DNA of 64,000 bases, taken from Cynocephalus volans. Lineage: Eukaryota > Chordata > Mammalia > Dermoptera > Cynocephalidae. Positions 36,176-46,040 of this stretch are shown piece after piece. Numbering within the stretch: the first letter of the stretch is position 1; each line of letters starts with the position of its first letter. Below the pieces are notes generated by a model, which worked only from the letters and a program-made list of their open reading frames with translations, was not told the origin of the DNA and made no database searches. The translations under genes and the position numbers were made by a program. The stretch covers positions 179,480,071 to 179,544,070 of the forward strand of contig NC_084462.1 in NCBI RefSeq assembly GCF_027409185.1, given 5' to 3'.

Positions 36176-36970
36176 AGGGTTTTGGCCCAACATTGTGCAT
36201 GATCCCCTCTCTCTGGGGGTGATTGGCCTTTGGCTGCCCTTCCCAGACCTGCTGAAACTGGGTAGACTTGGGGCTCTCTCTCCTTTTGCTATTTCAGACC
36301 AACGCATTCAACACTGGCCTCAATTCAGGGTGAGTCAGTGGGTCTGTCCTGCCTACATCTACAGTTCCCCCAACTAATCTCTCTCTACGACTCAGGTCTC
36401 TACGAAAGCCCAGGTGCCTGGCCGAGGGAACCCTTCTCGTGCCCCCCAACTATTGAAGGATGCTTCATTAGCTGGTTGGTGGGCTTTTTTCTCTCAAAAA
36501 GAAGGTGGGCAACACAGAGGACGCTCTTTGTTGGCACACTTCTTCAACCAGGATGGACTGCCCTTTCTCACCCTCTAAATGGGATCCTCATAACCTAAAC
36601 CTCCACACTGTACACCCTTGGGCGGTCTCCTGGCCAATTTCCTGGCCTACAGGGAGACATTGAACCTAAACGTCCCAGCCCATCTGGAGTTTTCTACTGT
36701 ACTCCATGCTCTACGCCTCTAGGCCATGCTCTACATCTCTGGGCCACTCTATGCCACTGGGCCGTCTCCTGGCCAATTTCTCGGCCTCTGGAGAGACATT
36801 AAATCTCAAATGCCTCATTACAATGGATCCCAGTAGCCACAAGATGATGCTTGATTTAGACGCTCACCAAAATGGCAAAAGCTGTAGAGATTCCTTGTTC
36901 AGGCCTTCTCCTATCTCTGAACGCATTCTTCTCCCTGTCAAAACTGTCCTATGTCTCAAATTCTCCTAGC
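36176..36970 (+). pseudogene. Decayed leader and gag 5' region
   Basis: No reading frame could be followed for long. A segment of about 47 bp (36,620-36,667) recurs with changes at 36,759-36,806 ('ggtctcctggccaatttcctggcct'), about 140 bp apart, suggesting an internal duplication. Confidence 0.5.
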
Positions 36971-37830
36971 TCGTGCTCAACCTCTCCCTCCAGACTCAGA
37001 TCAATCTCCTGATCCGTCAGCCCCCCACATTTCTCTCTCTTCCCCACACCTGGCCTCCACATGATCGTCCTCAGCCCAACTCCTCCCCTTCTCCCACTTT
37101 GTCAGGTAACAACCCTGCCTCAGCTCCAGCTTTTTATAACCCTTCCATGAAGTGGCTGGGATGGAAGGAATTGTCTGAGCCCATGTACAGGGAGCAGGTC
37201 TAGATGGCAGCTCAGGTACAAGCTCAAAATAATAGGCGACCTGTGGGAGCCATTGCTGTTCATTGCACAGACCCAAATTGGAACTACCAGGCCTGCCATG
37301 GGGATCGGGACCTCCAGGATAATCTGATCACACACCTACTTCACAACTTCCAAAAGGCTATTCACAAGTCAATCAATTATGACAAGCTTAGAGGGATCAC
37401 ACAGAGATCCACTGAAAATCACAGTGAGTTCCTAACCTGCCTCTCTGGGACTTTACATGAATACACACATATAGACACAAACTCCCCTGCAGGCATGGCC
37501 CTCTTACACTCTCATTTTATTACCCAATCAGCCCCTGATATTCAAAAAACTATAAAAGAGATCAGGCCAAATACCAGCTCCTGGCTAATGCCATCCATGG
37601 CTCACATACTCCAAAGCTGGCTGCCTCAGGGGGAAAGCCACCTGGGAACTGCTTCAAATGCAGTCAGCTGGGCCTCTCAGCATGGGCCTGTTGTAACCTG
37701 TCCTCACTGCAAATGGCCAGGTCACTAGGGGGTTGACTGTGCCACTTGCCAGAGAGGGAGTGGCCCAGTCCCCAACCTACAGCCTTTGGTTTCATGGCCA
37801 TCTCTACCGGAGCTTCTCAGCTTTGCCCAG
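36971..37830 (+). pseudogene. gag: gag remnant (capsid/nucleocapsid)
   Basis: The frame 37,204-37,728 preserves capsid features: a conserved INYDKLRGITQ stretch, then the 'TENHSEFLTCL' and 'HSHFITQSAPDIQ' motifs, typical of gammaretroviral CA carboxyl domain. Nucleocapsid is reduced to a frame-broken CPHCKWPGH piece. Stops and frameshifts separate it from the proline-rich segment at 36,973-37,203. Non-functional. Confidence 0.8.
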
Positions 37831-37878
37831 GAGGGGGACTGATGATGCCCAGGGTCTGAGGCCCCCACAGAGATCACC

Positions 37879-38298
37879 ATGTGTGAGCCCATAGTAACTT
37901 GGCTCGTAGCAGGAAAGCCAACCTCTTTTGTCATTGATACAGGGGCCACTTACTTTACCCTTCCTAAGTATGCAGGACCAACAACCCTGTACACTATCAC
38001 AATAGTAGGGGTCACAGGATTCGAATACCACCCACGGATCACTCACACCCTTTTCCTACACCCTACATCACACCCAATTCACACACAAATTCTTAATAAT
38101 GCCTCGATGCCCAGCCCCCTTACTGGGATGGGACGTTCTTTACAAATTCAAAGCTACTCTTACCCTAAACACTTTAACTCCAGCTACAATACTCCTATTA
38201 CAGGCCGGACCCAGATGTGGCCCCTGAAGCTTCCACCTTCCCCTCCCCCTCAGACAAGGTCCTACTGGGACAGTACTGCCTCAGGGATTTTGAGATAG
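37879..38298 (+). pseudogene. pro: Retroviral protease remnant
   Basis: An open stretch with the aspartic protease active-site motif V-I-D-T-G-A-T at about 37,933-37,953 and, later, a degenerate flap and the 'SPLTGMGRSLQIQ' segment (usually LLGRDLL). It has no start or natural end of its own; it would be cut from gag-pol. The catalytic Asp is retained but the fold looks damaged. Confidence 0.8.
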
Positions 38299-40200
38299 CC
38301 CCCATTTTTCCAGCCAGGGCTTAGCTCAAGACTTATCTGAACTTCTGCCAACCTCTAGCACTTTAACACAACCACAGGCCCACACTGTTGCTCTCCTTAA
38401 TTTCCTGGCCTCCAGGGGATATCAAGTGTCCCCAGCAAGGCCCAAACATCTTCTCCTTCAGTTCAAGAGTCTAATTTCTGAACTCCCTACTCCTACTGCA
38501 AAGGGTGAAATTCTCTCTTTTCTGGGGCTTGCAGGATACCTCCGTGTGTGGATTCCTAACTTTGGTGTGCTAGCAAAAATGCTTTATGAGGCAGCCAAAG
38601 GGAATCCTGCTATTCCTTTAGATCCCACAAAGCTCATTCATTCTCTCTTCCAGTGATTGAAAGCCACTCTCCTCGCAGCCCCAGCTCTATCCCTCCAAAA
38701 CCTATCGCATCCTTTTATCCTATACGTCACTGAAACCCAAGGATTGGTGGTTGGGGTTTTGGGACAAAAGGCAGGAGATATTTTCTCCCCAGTTACAAAC
38801 CTCTCTAAACAAATAGACACCACAGCTTGAGAATGGGCCCCTGTTTATGGGCCTTGGCAACAGCTCCTCTTTTAACACAAAAAAGCTCTAAACTAACTTT
38901 TAAACAACAAACAGTCAAGACCTTCTCAGCCATAAGTCCAGGTCAATTTTCTCCCTTTCTCTCCTACAACTTATTCACCTTACTTTCATTGAAAACTCCC
39001 AGTTCTCCTTTAAACTGTGCCTTCCATTAAAATCCAGCCACTCTCATCCCAAAACACTCATGATGCTTAGGACACAATTGCACGGAGGCTTTAGACCTCT
39101 TTCTCAATCCAGTTCCACACATCTCCCCACATCCCATTACATGGTTCATAGATGGAAGCGCTACGTCCACGCCCACCCCCTGGGTGGGTTATGTCACAGT
39201 AAATCTAACACAAGCTATCGAGGCTGCACAACTCCCAAAGGAGGTTGGGGTTATACACTGCAGAGGACACCAAACCTCCAACGACCCCATAGCCCAGGGA
39301 CACAAACTGGCAGATCTAACCACAAAACAGGCTGCTCTACCACCGGGCCCCCACTCTTCCTCTCCTGCTCAGGTCCTTCTCATGGCCCCTACACCCTCAC
39401 CCCAATACAAACCCCAAGAAGTACAATACCTCCAACACTTGGGGGCACAGAGAAAGGACAACTGGTATGCTCTCCGGTCGCTACGTCCTCCTTACCGCAC
39501 AAGCTGAGCAAATCCTTTTAGATCTCCATAATTCACTTCATATAGGCTATGAACCCCTACTACGCCTTCCTCAGTCCTTATATTACTCTCCCCACAAAAG
39601 GACACACTATCTTCTAACCTTAGTAGACACCTTTTCAGGTTGGGTGGAGGCTTTTCCCTGCACTTCAGAGGATGCTGCAGCAGTGACACATGCTCCCACC
39701 TCAGAATCATCCCTCGTCTTGGCCTCCCCACCAGTCACTCACTCGCCTACAGGCTGCCCCCGCAAGCCCACAGGCCTCAGCCCCTCGAACTTATGTACGG
39801 CAGACCCTTCACTCTCGCCCCCTCCCTTCCAGCCCATCGCCTTTAGGCCAGTATCTCCCTACTCTTTCGCTCACTAGGGATCTTCTTTGGGAACAGGCCA
39901 ACCTCCTATTGCCTCATCCTTTCCCCAACACCCCCTCAGACTTTAAACTGAGCCCGGGCACCAAGTGCATATTACAACCCGAATCCCAAAGCCCCTCTTG
40001 CCATGTTGGGAAGGGCTTTATACTGTATTTCTCAACACCCCACGGCAGTAAAAGTACTAGGAAAGGCCCATTGGTATCACTTATTCTTGGTAAAACTAGC
40101 ACCTGAGACTTCACCCAAAAATCTGGTAATGCCAAGCCAGAGGGGTCCCCCTGCTCAACCCCCAAACCAACATGTCCTCACACTTCATCCGTTTTAGGAC
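38299..40200 (+). pseudogene. pol: pol remnant: RT connection, RNase H, integrase
   Basis: Most of the RT palm is deleted. The RT C-terminal part reads 'GEILSFLGLAGYLRVWIPNF' at about 38,505. RNase H motifs follow: a DGSA (about 39,150) and 'HCRGHQTSNDPIAQGHKLAD' (about 39,258). Integrase is seen in 'LLTLVDTFSGWVEAFP' (about 39,610) and a C-terminal beta region to about 40,110. Several frameshifts and stops separate these. The RT catalytic YxDD is absent, so it is inactive. Confidence 0.85.
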
Positions 40201-40459
40201 CCACAAAACTGAAAATCCACAGGGCCTCCGCTCTTCCCCCAATCCCAGAAGAGGATGATCTTCCCCCAGTGATTATCCTGTCACTCCTGCAGGCCCACTT
40301 CAGGTCCCTTGCACAAGAGCTGCTACTACACTACCTGTTCTAGTACCTGCTACAGGAGTGGCAGCAGCTGCCGCAGAGCAGTGGAACATTACAGGACGGT
40401 TTCTCCTCGCACTTCCTTACCTCCTAGCAGTAGGATGCTTCTTAGCAATGTCATCGTGA

Positions 40460-41645
40460 CACTGTGCCCTTTAAATTCTTTTGGCTCCTAAGCCTTTGCA
40501 TCCTTCCCGTGTTTCCTCCTATCTCAAGCTCCCCCTTACCTGGAACATGGAGGTTCCAGGTCTGCAGGGACAATGCAGGCCTCAGTGAATCAGACTGGTC
40601 CCCAAGTGACTCGTCTGTCTCCCACTTTGTGAGAAACTTTTTGGGCCACCCCCCTCCCTGTCGATGCAGCTCACAACGTTTCCACAAACGTCCCTTCACT
40701 TTCCTCTAATGTCACCTCTGTGGGGACTGTCAGCGTTGTGCGGGGCCTGCCCACACTCTGCCTCACTAACACCAAATGCTGCCACTCACCTATCCCCTCC
40801 TCATCCATGCCCTTAAACTGGAATATATTCCCTTGGTAAAACTACGTTATCCTGTTGCTTGCCCCCATAACGCCATTTCTTGCATATTCCTTTGGCTTGT
40901 CCCTGACATCACCCTCCAGACAGATGGAGAGATGCAGAGGGTACTGGGACTAACTTCAGACCCCCCTCTCAGGGAGTGTCCCCTGCTCCCATAGGGCAGT
41001 AACTGTACCTTTTAATTGGGGCAGGGATCCTTCCTGCAACTGGGACTGGCACAGCGGGCCCTGCCACTGCCTCTCAGTTCTATCAAAAGCTCTCAGAAGA
41101 GCTAAGCATAGACAGCACCTCCCCCCACCAGTGACAAGTCACCTCACTCGTGACAGTCACTTTACAGAACCCTCGGGCCCTTTACTCTCTTACTTCCGAG
41201 AAGGGAAGCACTTGCCTCTTCTTGGGGGAGGAATGCTGTTATTACATACATGGGTCCGGGGTGAACCTAAACAGCTTAAACCATCTCACTGAACCCTTGG
41301 ACACCCTGGCTTATGCCCCTCCTAGGACCCCTCACTGTGCTGGGACTCATCCTGCTTTTTGGACCCTGTCTCTTTTGATGTTTCTCTAATTTTTTGCAGG
41401 AACGTATACAGGCTTTCACCAACCAAAAGGTCACCAAATTGTTCCTGTGAGGAGGACATCAGCCCCTCAGAATCAGCGACCCTTCCCCGGAGGAATACAG
41501 GCCCCCTCATGGAACCAGTAGCCCACCACCTAATTGTTTTACCCACCACCATAAATCTTTTATTTTTTCCGTATCTTCACCCATCTCCTGCAGGAAGTAG
41601 CTTCAGAAGAATGAGACCTCTGCCCTTTCCCCCTTTTTCCTATAC
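40460..41645 (+). pseudogene. env: env remnant
   Basis: SU is represented by broken frames (40,464-40,994). TM is recognisable from the CX6CC-type motif 'CLFLGEECCYY' at about 41,210 and from a hydrophobic membrane anchor at about 41,310-41,380, followed by a short tail. Frameshifts occur between the CX6CC and the anchor, and stops throughout. It is a gammaretrovirus-type envelope and cannot be made as a whole protein. Confidence 0.8.
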
Positions 41646-41667
41646 TTAAAATGCAGGAAAATAGATC

Positions 41668-42024
41668 TGCAACATACCCAGCACCACTTTACACCCAAGT
41701 ACAAAATGGGGCCGCCCAGCCCCTCCCCTCCCCTCCCCTGTTCTCTTTTACGAGAACCTCATGGTTTCAGAGAAAATGAAACTTTCAGCATTTCCACATG
41801 CGCAGAACTCTCCATCCCCATGACCTAACTCAATCCCCACCCCGGAATTCCATCTACCAGCTCTTGGCACCAACATGCGAGATAACCTCTACCACCCCCA
41901 GACCTGCTGCTGTCCCCTTTTCAGGGCAGCCCTGGACTGCCTGTCACTCTGAGCACAGGCCAGCAGATTTCTTTTTTTAATAAAACTTGAACAGTACCCG
42001 GCATCTCAGCTCACTTTCTTTCAC
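41668..42024 (+). repeat. 3' LTR of decayed provirus
   Basis: TGCAACATACCCAGC to CTCACTTTCTTTCA. It has the same order of features as the 5' LTR, with AATAAA at 41,979-41,984. It is preceded by an A/G-rich stretch (aaaatgcaggaaaa), a decayed polypurine tract. Confidence 0.85.
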
Positions 42025-43214
42025 TTTCCTGTCACACTCTCCTGTACTTTGAAGGGAATTCATCTCATCTCCATGTACATAAAGACTCATTCATTATACA
42101 TGAGGCCCTTTAATAATGTCTCCCCCTATCTTCGTAAATTTTCCATCTTGCCCCTTCCCATAAGGTCTGGAGGCCAGATCAAGGGCACATACTCTCCTGG
42201 GATCCCTTAGCCATAGATTGTCTGACAGGTGAGACAGCTGCTCATCTGACATGGGACCCAGGTGAGCCTAAACTTGGATACACACACACACACACCTGTC
42301 AGGTGCAACTATACATCAGCCTGCTGCCTGTTGGTCTCATTACCATTGCGCCTGGTGCTTTCATTGGTTTGTAATCCAGAGGCCCAAACCCTCCAAGTCA
42401 GCCACTGTTTCAACCAGGTATGACAAATGCTGAGGCCCACAGGCCATGGAGCGTGTCTCTACAGCCCAAAGACCTTCCCAGTTTGCTCATCACTAATCAA
42501 ACCAACCACTGAGGCAAAGGGTCATTAGTAATTGGCCAAATTAGAGGACCTGCCTACAGGTTACTGCTGGACTCCAGCCTCAGCCTGTTGTAATCCTGTG
42601 CTGCCATAAGCACGGCCTGGTGCAACCCCATGCCGCTGTAAGCACAACAACCACAGCACAAGTTCCGCATGGGTATCCACTTAGAAAGGAGAGTGCAGTC
42701 CCTTGTCCCAGTCCACACCTCCCTGGTTGGAGATGACATCATCTCATCTGGAGGTAACATGGTCCCCACCTGAGACTCCACCGTTGGAGATGACTTCACC
42801 CAACACACTGAAACCTCCACCCCAGCAATGTCCCAGGCTGCCTCTCCAAACACACAAATTGGACCCAAACATTTGGTGCTTTTCTTACTTTCATGTTAGG
42901 AATTCCATTTTGTTTCCGAAGCTCACTGTCTGCTTAGCCCATGACCCTGGCATAGTACCTGCTCTCTGCCAAGTGTACATCCCTAGGCTCCCATGCCTAC
43001 AGGGAAATCTGACAGAGGTTACCACTCCCTATGCCAGTCCCAAAATGAGTGGAGATGCCTGCTTTCCCCAGGAGGTGCCTCGTGTCAGTCCACCCACCCT
43101 TCAACCCCCGGGGAGAAGACCTCCCACTCCTCCGAGCTTTGTCCTCATGTCCTGCTCCAACTCCCCACCACAATGTCCCACCCTGCCTCCAGAAATGACC
43201 CCCCAAGCAGCTGG
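42025..43214. other. Unassigned, between two LTR-bearing regions
   Basis: Contains a (CA)n run at about 42,281-42,294. Several frames (for example 42,703-43,263) are proline-rich with no assignable domain. Position and composition suggest more retroviral debris, but I could not match it to gag, pol or env. Confidence 0.4.
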
Positions 43215-43740
43215 TGTAGAAAAAAATATAACTTTAACATGCTTAATTTGCTTCTGTATTTAATGCTTGCTAAAAACGAGAAAACATAACTAATATCATT
43301 TTAACTAAGGCAGGCCCAGACACATTAAATTCCAGAAAGGGAGTAAAACACCACCTGGTTCCAGGAACTGACTGACCAATTCCTTATCTAAAAGCCACCT
43401 GGAAGATAAACAATTGGGAAGTGCACTGTTCCTTATCAGGGTACCAGCTCGCTAAAGCCCACCAATAAATCCAAAGGTCACCTCTGATAACCTATAAACA
43501 GTAAACAACTCATCCTATTGTGAAAGTCTGTCTAAAAAACTGTATAAAATGTTCTTGTGTTAAAGGCTCAGGGTCGCTTTTGTCTTGAATGCTGAGTAAC
43601 CCCAGCATACTGGAAATAAACTCCTCTTGCTTGATTGCAGCGGTCTCTGTCTCATGGTCTTTGTAAGGTGAGCCATCCCGACGTGTGGGGTTTGTGCACG
43701 GTGCACAGATCTTACTCTGGTTCCCCTTGGTCACACACAA
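43215..43740 (+). mobile_element. Probable solo ERV1 LTR
   Basis: LTR-like promoter and poly(A) layout: 'ctgtataaaatg' TATA at about 43,540, 'gctgagtaaccccagcata', AATAAA at 43,615-43,620 and 'tcttgcttgattgcagcggtctctgtctcatggtctttg', resembling the R/U5 of gammaretroviral LTRs. It begins near TGTAGAAAAAAATATAAC. Its end is unclear. Confidence 0.55.
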
Positions 43741-44134
43741 ACCCATAAATCTTAATACGTACTCACCAAACTGTGAGCTCATATCCTCCAGCAATAAAAC
43801 TGCTGGACCTGCCACCTTGACCCAAAACAAAACGAGTTATTATTGTTGAAAAAGATACATGTGTATATTTTTAACACACTTTTTGACTCCATCAAGACAT
43901 TGCTAGAAACCCTGGAAATTTTAGCTCTCTTTTCTTCATTAATGTCATAGAATGGGACACTTAGTTATGGGCCGGCCCACAGGACTGCTGTTTTTCTGCT
44001 GTGTCCCTCATTTCCACTCTCATAAGAAATGTGCTGTGCTGTTTAGGGCAACTTATGCCCTACTCTCCCCTATCATCACCCCAAAGGTTTCTTAATATGA
44101 CATCTAAGCGTCACCATGATAGTTTCATTAATCA

Positions 44135-45005
44135 TGCCTTTTTATTTTCTGTAATTCTGTTGCTATGACGTCTAGTTGACCCCAGAGGGACAGCTCCTCC
44201 CAGGGCTGGCCATTTCCTAGATATAGTAAATGACTAGCTTGGGAGTGTGCCTTTCATATGCAGACTAACCAAACCAGGCCCACACCCCACCTCCTCCGCA
44301 GGCTCACACACTCGGGGCCCAGGAGCAGGTACAAGAAACTTCCCACAGCTCCTACACCCCAGCCTGCTGAAGTTTTGGGTTTGGGTTTTGGCTTTGGGGT
44401 TTATTTTTGCTACTTTTTCTATTAGCTTATTCATTGTTGCAAATCATACTTATTCTTTTTTTTTTTTTCAAATCGTACTTATCCTTTATGCCCCTTATCC
44501 AATCTCTCCCCTTCCCCCGCTAAAGTTATCCAAACTAGCCAATCCTAAACTTTCTTTCTTTCTTTTCTTTTTTTAAAAAATTTTTCTGACCAGTAAGGGG
44601 ATTGCAACCCTCCGCTTGGTGTCATCTGCACCACGCTCAGCCAGTGAGCACACCAGCCATCCCCATATAGGATCCGAACCCGCGGCCTCAGCGCTACCAG
44701 CACCACACTCTCCCAAGTGAGCCACCGGGCCAGCCCAATCCTAAACTTTCTTCCTCTGCTGTGCTTATTCCTTTCCTCGAAAGCCAAAAGAGAGGCTCTG
44801 GCCCACATTTTCAGTCTCTCCGTTTGCCTCCTGACCCACCTTGGTGCCTTCTGTGTGGCCCTGTGCGCTGTGACCCTCTGTGCTGTGGCATGTCCTCTCT
44901 TCTGTGCCCTCTCCTCTTGGAAACTGTAACTGTCTCTTCATCGACAGTCATCTCCTGATCTGTTGGCCTCACCATACCAGACTAATAATAAAACCTGCAT
45001 TCTCA
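44135..45005 (+). mobile_element. ERV1-type LTR, copy B, with nested SINE
   Basis: Related to 32,542-33,050 in ordered blocks from 'tgcctttttattttctgtaattctg' to 'ctgatctgttggcctcaccatacc'. It is interrupted by a minus-strand SINE at 44,557-44,736. It ends near 'aataataaaacctgcattctca'. No internal retroviral sequence is attached. Confidence 0.6.
44557..44736 (-). mobile_element. Dimeric tRNA-Ile-like SINE (CYN type) inside LTR B
   Basis: On the minus strand it starts GGGCTGGCCCGGTGGCTCACT and has GGTTCGGATCC as box B of the first unit. The second unit begins GGCTGGTGTGCTCACTGGC and ends in an A-rich tail. The 18-bp duplication CCAATCCTAAACTTTCTT occurs at 44,539-44,556 and 44,735-44,752. 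The insertion postdates the LTR. Confidence 0.9.
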
Positions 45006-45031
45006 TGGTGTTGACCTCAAGCTGTATTCTT

Positions 45032-45116
45032 TTGGGGGGCGACGGGGGGCAGCTGGCCGGTATGGGGATCTGGATCCATGACCCTGATGCTCTAACCAAC
45101 TGAGCTAAGTGGCCAG
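45032..45116 (-). mobile_element. Monomeric tRNA-Ile-like SINE (CYN type)
   Basis: Minus-strand unit beginning GGCTGGCCACTTAGCTCAGTTGGTTAGAGC, then box B-like GGATCCAGATCCCC. Perfect 17-bp duplication CCTCAAGCTGTATTCTT at 45,015-45,031 and 45,117-45,133. Confidence 0.88.
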
Positions 45117-45253
45117 CCTCAAGCTGTATTCTTAAGATGTATGCACTTTATATATGTTACACTTTAATGAAAAGTGGATACAAAATGAACTGATAACAAC
45201 AGCAAAGCCCAACATCACCATCTAGAAACACTGTAGAGAAAAACAAAAAAAAA

Positions 45254-45312
45254 TTTTTTTTGGCAACTGGCATGTATGGGAATCAGAACCCTTGACCTTG
45301 GTGTTATAGAGA
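45254..45312 (-). mobile_element. SINE fragment (CYN type)
   Basis: 'tttttttggcaactggcatgtatgggaatcagaacccttgaccttggtgttata' is the 3' half of the tRNA-Ile-like SINE in reverse, truncated at the tRNA-like centre. Confidence 0.7.
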
Positions 45313-45829
45313 AATTTTTGAGCAACTAAGACAAAGACAAAAATCCCAAAAGCTTCCAAGAAAAGACAAAATAAACTTCTTGCAAAAGAACAAGAGTCAG
45401 ACATATCAGTGATGCTGTGCGCAGGAAGGCTGTGGAGGAGGAACGTCTGTGCCCACTGCACTGTGGCCTGTCCTGTCTTCCACTACAGCTCACCCCAGCC
45501 CGCCCCCATAAAGCACGGCCCTGACCAGGCCAGCTGTGCCCTGAACAGCAACATCTGGCCCATCCACCTGAGTCTGCACTCCTCCAACCACACCCCGACT
45601 CCCATCTGCACTCCCTCCCTGTATCCCCAGGTCTCCTCGTACAGGCCTTCCCCATGTCTCCCCAACCCTCATGCCAAGCCCCAGAGCCACCTTCTCCCAG
45701 ATGCTTCCCTGATCTGTCAGACTGAACCAGTGGCCTGCCCTTCTCTCCCCCTCTCCCCCAACACTAGTCACTACCTCTGTGGTCGTTCTTAGTTCTCTGT
45801 CTTCCCTGATTGGCCCAAGGGGCAGCACA

Positions 45830-46040
45830 GCCTCTGGACAGAGACAGATCCAGGTGGGATCACATTTTGGCCTCTCACCTGCCAGCTGACCTTGGGCAAG
45901 CCACTGACCGCCGAGCCTCAGTTTCCTCACCTGTAAAGTGGGGATAGCTACCCTCCTTCCCAGGATTGTTGTGAGCAGAAGCCTGTGTGTAAAGCACCCA
46001 CAACCTCGCCTGGCACACAGTAGGCCCTCAGGCAACAGGA
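45830..46040 (+). repeat. MIR
   Basis: A long, well-kept MIR: 'ctgaccttgggcaagccactgaccgccgagcctcagtttcctcacctgtaaagtggggatagc' to 'cgcctggcacacagtaggccctca'. Confidence 0.88.

Larger units (their letters stand above)
35796..42024 (+). mobile_element. Decayed ERV1 provirus (tRNA-Phe-like primer site)
   Basis: An LTR-gag-pro-pol-env-LTR order is visible on the plus strand. The LTRs are about 358 bp and clearly related to each other, but diverged by many substitutions and small indels. Every reading frame is broken by stops and frameshifts, and most of RT is missing, including the YxDD motif. It is gammaretrovirus-like by the protease, the RT connection, the RNase H and integrase motifs and a CX6CC-containing TM. 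No flanking target duplication was identified. It cannot produce virus. It is a different age class from the provirus at 60,693, although the primer-site type is shared. Confidence 0.9.
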
